From Candidatus Heimdallarchaeota archaeon (GTDB lineage Archaea > Asgardarchaeota > Heimdallarchaeia > Heimdallarchaeales > Heimdallarchaeaceae): 64,000 bases of DNA. Both the position numbers and the translations under genes were made by a program. The DNA lies in the NCBI GenBank assembly GCA_021399345.1, contig JAAFKI010000051.1, positions 1 to 64,000 of the forward strand. The letters run 5' to 3'. Shown piece by piece: positions 26,416-35,610 of the stretch. Each line of letters opens with the position of its first letter. The stretch's first letter is position 1. The notes under the pieces were generated by a model that saw only the letters and a program-made list of their open reading frames with translations, was not told where the DNA came from and did no database searches.

Positions 26416-26982
26416 TTAATGTAAATCTTCAAATTCTTTGGCTAGGATGTCCATTATATAGACATCATGATATCTTCCTTGAAGAAAATGTGCTTCTCTT
26501 TTCAAACCTACTTCTTTAAAGCCAATCTTCTCGTAAACATGGATTGCTTTTTTATTATAATCCATTACCATCAATTCTAGTCTGTGAAAATTCAATATCA
26601 TAAAACCAACTTTAAGCAAGCTAATCATTGCGTCTGTGCCATAACCTTTGTCATGATTTTTTGGATCGTGAATTGAAATACCAATAACAGCTGATCTATT
26701 TATTTGCAGAAAATCTCCGATACCACATGTACCTAAGAATTCTTTAGTTTCTAGTGTTTCTATGGCAAAATTATAACCTTTTCCTGATTTAGCTATATCA
26801 TGAGAGTATTGAATGAATTCTTCTTCCATCATGGAAGACATTGGAATAACTGTTCCTAATCCAACACGTGATTCATAAGTATTCCAGTGTTTCATAATAT
26901 CCTCTAAATCACTTTTTTCTAGAGGTCTTAATCTAACTTTTTCTCCTTCAAAAGGTGATTTTGTTTGATAAATGTCTGGCAT
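26416..26982 (-). CDS. GNAT family acetyltransferase (RimJ/RimL-like)
   Basis: 188 residues. VRLRPLEKSDLEDIMKHW opens the fold; IGISIHDPKNHDKGYGTDAM holds the acetyl-CoA pyrophosphate loop (KGYGTDA), and NKKAIHVYEKIGFKEVGLKR is the usual C-terminal block. Such proteins acetylate N-terminal or small-molecule amines. The gene precedes the MFS exporter on the same strand by ~68 bp, so a joint role in resistance is possible but not shown. Confidence 0.85.
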   Translation of the reverse strand: MPDIYQTKSPFEGEKVRLRPLEKSDLEDIMKHWNTYESRVGLGTVIPMSSMMEEEFIQYSHDIAKSGKGYNFAIETLETKEFLGTCGIGDFLQINRSAVIGISIHDPKNHDKGYGTDAMISLLKVGFMILNFHRLELMVMDYNKKAIHVYEKIGFKEVGLKREAHFLQGRYHDVYIMDILAKEFEDLH

Positions 26983-27069
26983 AAGTTTTGTTCAACATAA
27001 GATTTTAAGAATGTTTAGTTAACATATTACTAATAGAAAGAGGTCAATCTTCTTTTATGTAAAAAGTCA

Positions 27070-27078
27070 TTTATATAT
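27070..27078 (+). promoter_or_regulatory. TATA box of the ABC export operon
   Basis: TTTATATAT, with an expected start near 27101. An AAAGGGA ribosome binding site at 27118-27124 precedes the ATG at 27130, so this operon seems to have a leader of about 30 bases, unlike many neighbours. Confidence 0.55.
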
Positions 27079-27129
27079 CTGAATTAGACTAGACCATCTA
27101 AAATTTACAATCCAAAGAAAGGGATAATC

Positions 27130-30100
27130 ATGAGCTATATTAACAATTTAATGCAAAAAACCTTCAAAAGGAGATTAGGAAAGAACATAGGAACTTTGGT
27201 AGCTATAGCTCTTGGTGTATCTCTAATGGTGGGAGTGCAGATTACAATTACTAGTTTTACTGCAACAGCTGTAGACTTCTTTACAGATGCTATAGGAGAA
27301 AATGATATAATAATCAGTGGATTTGGTTTACCAATTACTGATTACGAATCAATCATTGATACAATTGATAATTCTGGTATTGATTATGCTGCTATTAATG
27401 CTAGAATAACGCAAGATGTAGCCGTTTATAATCTTGTATCAGGTGATTTAGAGAAGGGTGTAAGTCTTACGGGTGTTGAATTAAATGAGGATCCAGTATT
27501 TGGTAAGTTTTATGATGAAAATGGCACGGAAATTAGAAGGCTTGATTTAATAAAACACTTTTCAAATGAATCACATGTTTTACTAGGTCCTGATCTGAAG
27601 GACGATTTGAACATTACAGTTGGGTCGAATATCAAAATAAGAATAGGAGAGTTTGATCCTATTGGACTTAAATTTGATTACAAAACTTATGATATGCAAG
27701 TAGCAGGTTTTCTCAACGATGAGGGGAAGGGGAAAGAATTAGGTGGGAGAGTAATTTGGACAAGTATCGATAATATTAGATCTATAGTAGGCTTTGCACC
27801 CAATCAGATTACAGAATTAAATATTGCATTAAGTTCTAATCACGATGAAAATCCAATTGATAATGATTATGCAATATATATAGAGGAACAATTGAAATTG
27901 ATTCTTGATGCAGAAAATAATGGCTTGATAATAATAGCCTTTAGAGCTTTACTTCTAGAAATAACAGATGAAGTTTTAGCTGATGTTCTACTAGCTTTCA
28001 ATCTTTTTGGAGCATTAATAATATTTTCAGGAATTTTACTCCTGGTAAATATTCAACTTATACAAGTAGAGGATAGAATCCAACAACTGGGAATCTTAAG
28101 AGCAGTTGGAGCTAGACGGAGAGAGATTGTAAGATTATTTATGGTAGAATCAACACTTTTTGGTTTGATTGGTTCTCTTTTAGGAGTTGGGGGAGGATAC
28201 GGAATGTCAATTTTCTTAGTAAATCGCATAGGTAAAACATTCTTTGATGGAGCAATTGGTTTAAGGCCCACAGTAACAATAGGAGCTGTTGTCTATTCGA
28301 TTGTCCTTGGACTAATTCTAGCTGTAGGTGCAGGTGTATTTCCTGCTATAAGAGCAGCTAGAATAGATGTAATAGAGGTAATTAGAGGAATAAAGAAAGT
28401 AGGTAGAAAGAGAACAGGAAAAATTACTCTAGGGCTTGGATTAGCTTCTCTTCTAGGTGGAATTGGTATCCTTGGAGCTCAGCTTGTTAGTTATGATTCA
28501 TTTTTCACAAAAGCTGGATGGGACACTGCGATAGAACAATGGATGTTTATGGGGGCAATTGCTGCTGTGTTAATGGGTGTGAGTTTATTACTCGGATATT
28601 TATTTTCGAAGAAATTTTTAGGGAATGGTATAGGTCTTACTTTTATTGGTATAGCAATAGGCATGTTAATATTTAGTGTGCCTCAGCTAAAGGATGTTCG
28701 AGAAAATAGTAAGATTCTAGTAACTCTTGCAGTAGTTCTAGCTTTAGGATCTATTATTTGGGTAGGTGTGAATTTAAAATCAGTAACTAACTTCATCAGA
28801 ACAGTTTTGTATAGAACTCGTCTGAAAAAAGGAGTATCTTTAGTTTCAAGCAAATACATGACCTCTAAAAGTATGAGAAGCACTTTGACTTTTGGGATTT
28901 TTGCTCTTGTTTTAACAATGAATATATTTGCAGCTGTCTACCAAACAACTTATTCATACAATACATTAGAATCTGTTGAGTTTCTAAGTGGAGGAGCAAG
29001 CATATTTATTGAGTTAGACACTCCAATTACCAATGAAACGCTTGTAAACGTTGAACAAGACCTTTATGCAGTAGATGAAGCTATTACTAATGTAAAAGGA
29101 ATTAATTCAACAATTGCGATAATACAAGTAGATGAAGAAATAAGTGAGCTTGAAATCCCTACGGATATTTTACCAACATATGTTCACATGATTTACAATG
29201 ATACCTTTAAGGAAGGGGACGATTATAAATTTGACTTTATGCTTGATTCTTCTATACCTTTCTTCTTCGAAGATTACAAACCAGGAGGTTCTGAAAATTT
29301 TCAAAGAGAATATAGCCATCAAATATGGGATTTCTACTACAACCGAACTAAATTTAGCCGAAATGGAACGGAAATTGATAATGTAAATGGTCTACCTACT
29401 GTCTTAACAACAAGTCCCTTTCTATTACCGGGTAACATATTTAACATTACTAGTTTTATTGGATCCCCTGTTGAAGTGATAGTTTTAGCAAATGTTAGAC
29501 AATATCCTTTCAGTCAAGGCCAGGGTTTGCCTGCAATTCTAATAACACCAGATTTCTATCCGAAACTGATCCCAAACTTTGCACTTTATCCAAAACATAC
29601 AAGATATTTAGTTAGTACTAGTGAGGATTTCAAAAATGGACGAAACACAGAAATAGCAAGTAATATTGAAGAATTTTTCAACGGTAACGATTCTCTGCTT
29701 GTTCAAACTGAAGATTTTGTAGCAGCGTCTTCTTATGATGTTTGGGAAGTCATGTTGGAATTTGTAGATTTCCAAGTAAAAACATTTGATTTCCTACAAT
29801 ACTTTGTAGGATTTGGACTAATTGTTGGAGCTCTTGGAATGATAATCATAGCAGTTAGAAATGTAGCGGAGAGGAGAAGAGAAATTGGTATGATGAGAGC
29901 GATAGGTTACAAGAAGAGACAAATCATTGGTACGATCATGATAGAAATATTCATCCTAGCAATACTAGGTCTAGTCATGGGATTCCTAAATAGCTTGATG
30001 TTAGGGTGGGCTTTTGCTAATATCTATGACTGGAGTTTAGTTCTCCCAGGTTGGAGAATATTGATTTATACGGGGATTATGATTGGAATTGCTATTGTAG

Positions 30101-30168
30101 CATCAATAGTTCCAGGAATAAGAGCGAGTCAAATAACTCCAGCTGAAGCAATAAGATATGTAGGGTGA
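27130..30168 (+). CDS. ABC transporter permease with two FtsX/MacB domains
   Basis: 1012 residues. An N-terminal helix (about 17-38) and an extracytoplasmic MacB-like domain are followed by a first FtsX unit (about 280-420, with LGILRAVGARRREIVRLFMVE). A central cluster of hydrophobic segments, a second external domain (~600-880) and a second FtsX unit (about 890-1012, REIGMMRAIGYKKRQIIGTI) come after. This is the long LolCE/YknZ-type permease that moves lipids, peptides or proteins mechanically rather than through a channel. Two ATPase genes follow at once. Confidence 0.9.
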   Translation: MSYINNLMQKTFKRRLGKNIGTLVAIALGVSLMVGVQITITSFTATAVDFFTDAIGENDIIISGFGLPITDYESIIDTIDNSGIDYAAINARITQDVAVYNLVSGDLEKGVSLTGVELNEDPVFGKFYDENGTEIRRLDLIKHFSNESHVLLGPDLKDDLNITVGSNIKIRIGEFDPIGLKFDYKTYDMQVAGFLNDEGKGKELGGRVIWTSIDNIRSIVGFAPNQITELNIALSSNHDENPIDNDYAIYIEEQLKLILDAENNGLIIIAFRALLLEITDEVLADVLLAFNLFGALIIFSGILLLVNIQLIQVEDRIQQLGILRAVGARRREIVRLFMVESTLFGLIGSLLGVGGGYGMSIFLVNRIGKTFFDGAIGLRPTVTIGAVVYSIVLGLILAVGAGVFPAIRAARIDVIEVIRGIKKVGRKRTGKITLGLGLASLLGGIGILGAQLVSYDSFFTKAGWDTAIEQWMFMGAIAAVLMGVSLLLGYLFSKKFLGNGIGLTFIGIAIGMLIFSVPQLKDVRENSKILVTLAVVLALGSIIWVGVNLKSVTNFIRTVLYRTRLKKGVSLVSSKYMTSKSMRSTLTFGIFALVLTMNIFAAVYQTTYSYNTLESVEFLSGGASIFIELDTPITNETLVNVEQDLYAVDEAITNVKGINSTIAIIQVDEEISELEIPTDILPTYVHMIYNDTFKEGDDYKFDFMLDSSIPFFFEDYKPGGSENFQREYSHQIWDFYYNRTKFSRNGTEIDNVNGLPTVLTTSPFLLPGNIFNITSFIGSPVEVIVLANVRQYPFSQGQGLPAILITPDFYPKLIPNFALYPKHTRYLVSTSEDFKNGRNTEIASNIEEFFNGNDSLLVQTEDFVAASSYDVWEVMLEFVDFQVKTFDFLQYFVGFGLIVGALGMIIIAVRNVAERRREIGMMRAIGYKKRQIIGTIMIEIFILAILGLVMGFLNSLMLGWAFANIYDWSLVLPGWRILIYTGIMIGIAIVASIVPGIRASQITPAEAIRYVG

Positions 30169-30172
30169 TACA

Positions 30173-30877
30173 ATGAGTGAAGAAATAATACTAAAAACAA
30201 AAAACCTGCATAAGAAATATGCTGAAGGAACATCAATGGAAGTACATGCTTTAAGAGGTGTTGATATAGAGATCAAAAAAGGAGAAATGGTTGCGATCAT
30301 GGGTCCAAGCGGATGCGGCAAAACTACTCTCTTAAACCTTCTAGGTGGCATTGACCAACCTTCAGAAGGAATTATTTATATCAACAATCAAGATATAAAT
30401 CAATTAACAGATACTGAAGTAACTGAATTTAGGCTCCATAATATCGGGTATATTTTTCAGTTGTTTAATCTGTTTGAATTTCTTTCAGCTTTAGACAATA
30501 CAGCTCTGCCTTTACTATTAACTAAAATAACTAAGTTGGAAGCTGAAGAAGAAGCAAAAATGATGCTTAGACAAATGGGTCTGGGTGACAAGATTTTTCA
30601 TCTTCCAAATGAGCTAAGTGGAGGAGAGCAGCAAAGAGTAGCTGTATCAAGAGCCCTCTTGATGAATCCTGCAATTATTCTTGGTGATGAGCCAACTGGT
30701 GATTTAGACCAAGAAACTTCAACAGAAATTATGAATTTATTTGTTTCAATTAATGAAAATTACAATCAAACATTTCTTGTTGTTACTCATTCAGAACATA
30801 TAGCGAAATTTTGCCACAGAACTATCCGCATTGTAGATGGGGTGATTGTTGATGATGGGAAGAAGGTGAAAAAATGA
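30173..30877 (+). CDS. LolD/MacB-type ABC transporter ATPase
   Basis: 234 residues. Walker A GPSGCGKTTLLN at about 44-55, Q-loop GYIFQLFNLFEFL, signature LSGGEQQRVAVSRAL, Walker B AIILGDEPTGDLD and switch His in VVTHSEHIAKF. It starts 4 bases after the permease gene and overlaps the next ATPase gene by 4 bases (ATGA), so the three are one operon. It powers the FtsX-type permease, as a homodimer or paired with the fused ATPase next to it. Confidence 0.93.
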   Translation: MSEEIILKTKNLHKKYAEGTSMEVHALRGVDIEIKKGEMVAIMGPSGCGKTTLLNLLGGIDQPSEGIIYINNQDINQLTDTEVTEFRLHNIGYIFQLFNLFEFLSALDNTALPLLLTKITKLEAEEEAKMMLRQMGLGDKIFHLPNELSGGEQQRVAVSRALLMNPAIILGDEPTGDLDQETSTEIMNLFVSINENYNQTFLVVTHSEHIAKFCHRTIRIVDGVIVDDGKKVKK

Positions 30878-32727
30878 ACGAATATGTAACTATACCAACT
30901 TATGGTACTGTGGAACTTACCCTAGGGGTTCTAATTAACAAACTAAATAGAGATTCACTTGATTTATTTACAAAAAGAGTACGTAGATATCTAAAACAAA
31001 AACTAAAAGCTATGTCAATAGATGTACTTGAGGTTAATACATTTCTTATTTTTACATGTAGTTTTCCTCTTGAAGAAGTTGAAAATGATGAACAAAGAAA
31101 AACTGTTGTCAACCAAGTTGAGAATATAATTCAAGATTATTGTAAAAAAGAATGTGGCCTCTATGCAAAACAAATCCGCAAAAATGTTGAGATTCGAGAT
31201 ATAACAAAAATGATTGTTCAATTAGTAAAAAGCTCAACTTCTGAAAAAGACAAATCTTTGTTGGAAAATATTGTGGAAATAACAGCTGATATTGATGATA
31301 GGGTTATTTATCATGTAAGTGATGTTTTGCTAAACAGCTTTATCGCCATTTGGGATTTTCCTAGAGATTATCCGGACATTATTATGTTTCCAGATTTAAT
31401 CCTAAAACGAGAAGTAAGTGATAAAAAGCAAAATATTCCTCTCAGATTAATAGCTGAAAATTTGCTTATAATGCAATTTGGAAAAGCATGTTCAAACAAT
31501 CTTAAGCCTATATTGAAATCTTTAGAAGAAGCAATATTAACACTTGAGAACTTGTTACAAGATTCTAAAAAGATTAAGAATTTAGAAGAGAATATGAGTA
31601 ATAAACTATGGAGAACCTTGAGAGTGATTTTTGGCTTGCTTTCTTCAACACAACAAGTAGTTTCAGTTCAATTAAAGCAAATCAACCGAATTGCTCAAGT
31701 AAGAAATGATCTAGTTGAAGAAGTTAGGAAACTAGACTATGCTCCATTATTGGATTATATAATGCTTCTTGATACAATTATGCAGTGTTCTGACCATATT
31801 GAACGATTGAATAATCTTCAAACACAAGTAAAACAAAATTATCAAACTTTACTTAATATCATAAATCATTTCAAAGATGTTCCTGAAAGAGAAGTTGAAG
31901 ATGTTAAAGATTTATCCTTGATATTCATCAAAACATTAGCAGAAATTCAGCTAATGAAATTTTTCTCAGATAAGTTTCGTGATTTAGCTTATTTCCAAAC
32001 TATTCCAACTAAAGTTTCTCTAGAAAAAGTAGAAAAAATAGCTATAGATTCAGATATAATTCTAAAAGGGGTTGCACTTTTCAAAACTTATCGTCTAGTT
32101 GGGTCAACAGTTTATGCTCTACGGGGAATAGATGTTGAACTTAAGAAAGGAGAAATGACTGCTTTAGTTGGACCTTCAGGATCTGGCAAGACGACATTAC
32201 TAAATCTTCTTTCAGGGTTAGATACACCAAATAGAGGAGCGGTGTTCCTTTTAGGTAGAAACATAGATACAATGACTGATGCAGAAGTCTCGATGTTTAG
32301 ACGAAGAAATATGGGATTCATTTTCCAATATTATAATCTAATTCCACAATTAACAGTTCTCGAAAATGTTATGTTACCTGCTCTGATGATAAATAGACCA
32401 AAGAAAGAAGCAAGAGCAAAGGCAATCGAATTGATTAAAGAAGTTGGATTAGAAAGATTTCAGAATCAGTTTCCAATAAAACTATCAGGCGGGCAAATGC
32501 AACGTGTAACCATAGCCCGTTCCATGATTAATGATCCAGCTGTCCTTTTTGCAGATGAACCAACAGGTGACTTAGATTCAGAAACAGGTCAGGTAGTTAT
32601 TGACTTAATAAGAAAATTTGCCAAAGAAAAGAATACAGCGGTTATATTAGTGACTCATGATTTAGAGATGGCAAAGATTTGTGACCGAATAATTGAGATG
32701 GGAGACGGAAGATTAGTTTCTAATTAA
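30874..32727 (+). CDS. Fusion: ~390-residue unknown helical domain plus LolD-type ABC ATPase
   Basis: 617 residues. Residues 1 to ~390 are mostly helical with no recognised domain. From about 392 a complete ATPase follows: Walker A GPSGSGKTTLLNLLSG near 432, Q-loop GFIFQYYNLI, signature LSGGQMQRVTIARSM, Walker B AVLFADEPTGDLD and VTHDLEMAKI. Overlap of 4 bases with the preceding ATPase gene makes a permease-ATPase-ATPase operon. The N-terminal part could regulate the ATPase or dock a partner. LolD-type ATPases normally are ~230 residues, so the extension is unusual. Confidence 0.85.
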   Translation: MNEYVTIPTYGTVELTLGVLINKLNRDSLDLFTKRVRRYLKQKLKAMSIDVLEVNTFLIFTCSFPLEEVENDEQRKTVVNQVENIIQDYCKKECGLYAKQIRKNVEIRDITKMIVQLVKSSTSEKDKSLLENIVEITADIDDRVIYHVSDVLLNSFIAIWDFPRDYPDIIMFPDLILKREVSDKKQNIPLRLIAENLLIMQFGKACSNNLKPILKSLEEAILTLENLLQDSKKIKNLEENMSNKLWRTLRVIFGLLSSTQQVVSVQLKQINRIAQVRNDLVEEVRKLDYAPLLDYIMLLDTIMQCSDHIERLNNLQTQVKQNYQTLLNIINHFKDVPEREVEDVKDLSLIFIKTLAEIQLMKFFSDKFRDLAYFQTIPTKVSLEKVEKIAIDSDIILKGVALFKTYRLVGSTVYALRGIDVELKKGEMTALVGPSGSGKTTLLNLLSGLDTPNRGAVFLLGRNIDTMTDAEVSMFRRRNMGFIFQYYNLIPQLTVLENVMLPALMINRPKKEARAKAIELIKEVGLERFQNQFPIKLSGGQMQRVTIARSMINDPAVLFADEPTGDLDSETGQVVIDLIRKFAKEKNTAVILVTHDLEMAKICDRIIEMGDGRLVSN

Positions 32728-34079
32728 ATTCGTTTTCTTTCTATTTTTTTAATTTTCTTAACCCATCTATCGAACTTTTCTGGGTTTTCTGGATAATTTT
32801 GAGACAGTTTCTTTATTTTCTCTGCAAGAAGTAAACCTTTGGCAACTTTAATGAGTAGTTTGGGTTTTCTTAAACCTTTGAATACCTTTTGTAATATAGG
32901 TAGTTTAACAGCTGTTGAGTACATTATGGAGTCTACGTCTTCTTGCGAAATAATACCTTTTTCAAAAAGAAAAGAGAAATCGCTGAAAGGAACTGAATTG
33001 AGCAGCTTGTGAACTGCTATACCTAATCCTCCATCATAACCATACTCCTTCCATATTTTGATGTTATATTTCCAGAGAAAACTCTCAGTGAAATCTTGAT
33101 TTCTTATTGCTAACTCAACAATTTCTGAAGCATAGTATGCACTCAATAACGCTGGTCCATGCCCCTCACCGCTAATTGGGTTAACAAGTGTAGCTGCATC
33201 TCCACAAGTGATGAAACCATCACAAACCATTGAATATAGAGGTAAGCGACCAGGAAGAGTGTCTCCAGCTCCGTCCAAAACTTTGGAATCCGGAAAGATT
33301 TTTTTCCGAAGTATTTCTAAAATGGTTTTGGTATTCGAATCTTTGTTATTATCGTTCAATAACCACCCAACTCCAATATTCAGCTGTTTTTCTCCTTTAG
33401 AAAAAATCCAAAAATATCCAGGAGGTGGCATCTCATCGTGATATTCTATTCTCATTTGCTTTTGATAATCATGTGGTTTGGAGGTTTCGATAATTTCTCT
33501 ATAGGATACAATGGTTTCTCTTTTGAGTAGTTTTTTTGAAAACTTATTACATACAGAATCTGGGATAGTTCTTCTAACAATACCTGTGATACCTGAACAA
33601 TCGGCTACTATCTTGGCATAGATACTGATAATATGACCATTGGATTGACGGATTTTACATCCTACTACTTTGTTTTTTTCAATTATCGTTTCAACCGCTT
33701 TATGATTTGGTTTGAAGGTTACACTTGAATAATCTGTAAGAGACTTCAGTAGTCGTTGACCATATTTTAATCTATCAATAGTCTGTGAAGTGAAATCTAT
33801 AGATAATTCGAAATCCAAAACAGGACGAAAATGTGCTGAATCAAGGTTCTCTGCAACTTCCTCACCTCTTGGTTGCATTATTCCAGAGAGCTCAAATAAT
33901 CTTCTTGTTGAATTTGGACTCAATGCATCTCCACATGGCTTGTAACCTACTTCTTTCTTTGGTTTTTGATCTATCAGTATTGTTGAGATGTTTCTTTTTC
34001 CAAGATTAATAGCCAAGCTTACTCCTGCGGGTCCTGCACCAACAATTAGTACATCAGTATCAATGTGTTGCTTCAGCAT
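32724..34079 (-). CDS. Geranylgeranyl reductase family flavoprotein
   Basis: 451 residues. FAD-binding VLIVGAGPAGVSLAINLGKR at the N-terminus, KPCGDALSP (the PxxYxWG-like substrate region is not obvious), DCSGITGIVRR, and GFITCGDAATLVNPISGEGHGPALLSA, the family's second FAD motif. Members saturate isoprenoid chains, including those of archaeal membrane lipids. The distant relation to fixC in the same window is expected. It converges with the fused ATPase gene, overlapping it by 4 bases. Exact substrate uncertain. Confidence 0.8.
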   Translation of the reverse strand: MLKQHIDTDVLIVGAGPAGVSLAINLGKRNISTILIDQKPKKEVGYKPCGDALSPNSTRRLFELSGIMQPRGEEVAENLDSAHFRPVLDFELSIDFTSQTIDRLKYGQRLLKSLTDYSSVTFKPNHKAVETIIEKNKVVGCKIRQSNGHIISIYAKIVADCSGITGIVRRTIPDSVCNKFSKKLLKRETIVSYREIIETSKPHDYQKQMRIEYHDEMPPPGYFWIFSKGEKQLNIGVGWLLNDNNKDSNTKTILEILRKKIFPDSKVLDGAGDTLPGRLPLYSMVCDGFITCGDAATLVNPISGEGHGPALLSAYYASEIVELAIRNQDFTESFLWKYNIKIWKEYGYDGGLGIAVHKLLNSVPFSDFSFLFEKGIISQEDVDSIMYSTAVKLPILQKVFKGLRKPKLLIKVAKGLLLAEKIKKLSQNYPENPEKFDRWVKKIKKIERKRI

Positions 34080-34178
34080 TAGAATGTTATTGAAATCATG
34101 AGATTAAAAATTTTTCATAACGATTAAATTTTTACAGATGAGATATCTTAAATATTCAAAGTGAATCCTAATTCAATA

Positions 34179-34640
34179 ATGCAACCCAATTCTAAAATAC
34201 ATTTTTACCAAGAAATAATAAAAAAAGCTCACGATTCATTCCGTGAATTTCTTGTTCATTTACCAGAAGACATTCTTGAATGGCAAATACATGAATCTTT
34301 GAATTCTGTTAGGTGGATAATAGAGCATGTAATACATGATCAGTTGTGGATAGCTAATGTAATAATGAATAATTATGAAGAAGGTTATCATTTCGAGGAA
34401 AGCGTTGATCAATATTCTCTGGATGAACTTGTAGAGAAGTATGATGATGTTTTTATAGCGATTGAAGAGAAATTTGCAGATCTCAAAGAAGAACATCTAA
34501 ATGAAGCAAGAATGTATAAAGAATTTAGTCTCTCTGTTGAAGATTGGCTATATGAATACATTCATCATTTAAATCATCATAGCGGTGAAATTAGTTTAAT
34601 ATTAACAGCTTGGAAGAGAAAGAAGCGATCTTTACAATAA
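34179..34640 (+). CDS. DinB-like four-helix protein
   Basis: About 153 residues from the ATG at 34179. The frame opens at a GTG (34161), but TTAAATATT at 34149-34157 would start transcription at the later ATG. IIEHVIHDQLWIANVI and YIHHLNHHSGEISLIL give the metal-binding His pattern of the DinB/YfiT superfamily, which includes thiol-dependent transferases and hydrolases. The substrate is unknown. Confidence 0.7.
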   Translation: MQPNSKIHFYQEIIKKAHDSFREFLVHLPEDILEWQIHESLNSVRWIIEHVIHDQLWIANVIMNNYEEGYHFEESVDQYSLDELVEKYDDVFIAIEEKFADLKEEHLNEARMYKEFSLSVEDWLYEYIHHLNHHSGEISLILTAWKRKKRSLQ

Positions 34641-34646
34641 GAACGC

Positions 34647-35531
34647 CTATAATGACTCCAACAACTCTTCTGGAAGAGCTGGTTCAATATGTATAATTAA
34701 ATCCTTGAAATCTTTATCTTGTTCTAATTCGGCTTTAACTTCTTCAGAAATCTCGTGAGCTTCAATGATTGATAGCTTTGGATTTACTAAAATATGAAAG
34801 TCTCCAGTATAGGAACCCAAAACGGACCTTAATCTAATGATATGTACTTCCTCTACATGTTCAAAAGAAAGCACTTTTTCCCTTAGTTTATCAATTATTT
34901 CCTGAGGTGGTCCTTTATCTAGTAATTCTGGTAGAGAACTCTTAGTTATTTCATAACCAGTGTACAAAATCAAACATACTATGACCAATGCAAAAGCAGG
35001 ATCTAACCACCAAACATTATATTTGACACCAAGATATGCAAACCCTACAAAAATAGAAGAAATTGCATCTGTTCTATAGTTTTTGGCATTTGCTATGTAT
35101 ACAGCAGAATTTAGCTTCTTTCCAATTGTCATCACTCCAAAGTAAAGAAGTATTTTACCTACGAAAGAAATAGCTGCAGCGACAAGAACAAATATTTCTA
35201 AATCATAAGGTGTCCCCTCTACAAGTTTGATAATTGCATTTTCAGCAATAAAGTAAGAAGAAAGAAACATAGTAGATGCAATAACTAAGCTTGATATCAT
35301 CTGAAATTTATGATGCCCAAAAGGGTGATCCTGATCTGCAGGCTTTCTGCTTCTTCTTTCTCCAACTCCTGCTATAGATGCACCCACAAGATCTAGAACT
35401 GAATCAAAACCATCAGCTATCAAACTAATTGATCCAGAAATAGTTCCAACTACTAATTTCAAAGTCATCAAAATTATATTCCCTCCAATTGAGAGAATAT
35501 TAGCAGTAGCTGCTAGTCCTATTCTTGCCAT
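34647..35531 (-). CDS. Cation diffusion facilitator family transporter
   Basis: 294 residues. Membrane part with SLIADGFDSVLDLVGA (the DxxxD of helix 2), HPFGHHKFQ in the loop, and NYRTDAISSIFVG in helix 5, where Asn stands at the place often held by His. The C-terminal ~85 residues form the cytoplasmic metal-sensing domain. It exports divalent metals such as Zn, Fe or Mn in exchange for protons; the Asn might favour Mn or Fe, but this is not certain. Single gene. Confidence 0.9.
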   Translation of the reverse strand: MARIGLAATANILSIGGNIILMTLKLVVGTISGSISLIADGFDSVLDLVGASIAGVGERRSRKPADQDHPFGHHKFQMISSLVIASTMFLSSYFIAENAIIKLVEGTPYDLEIFVLVAAAISFVGKILLYFGVMTIGKKLNSAVYIANAKNYRTDAISSIFVGFAYLGVKYNVWWLDPAFALVIVCLILYTGYEITKSSLPELLDKGPPQEIIDKLREKVLSFEHVEEVHIIRLRSVLGSYTGDFHILVNPKLSIIEAHEISEEVKAELEQDKDFKDLIIHIEPALPEELLESL

Positions 35532-35610
35532 TAGATGATAAACTCTTATGTATTCAATAAATTTTCTGTTTAGAATAAAACTACTTACTCAGACTAGAAA
35601 ATGAAAAAGA

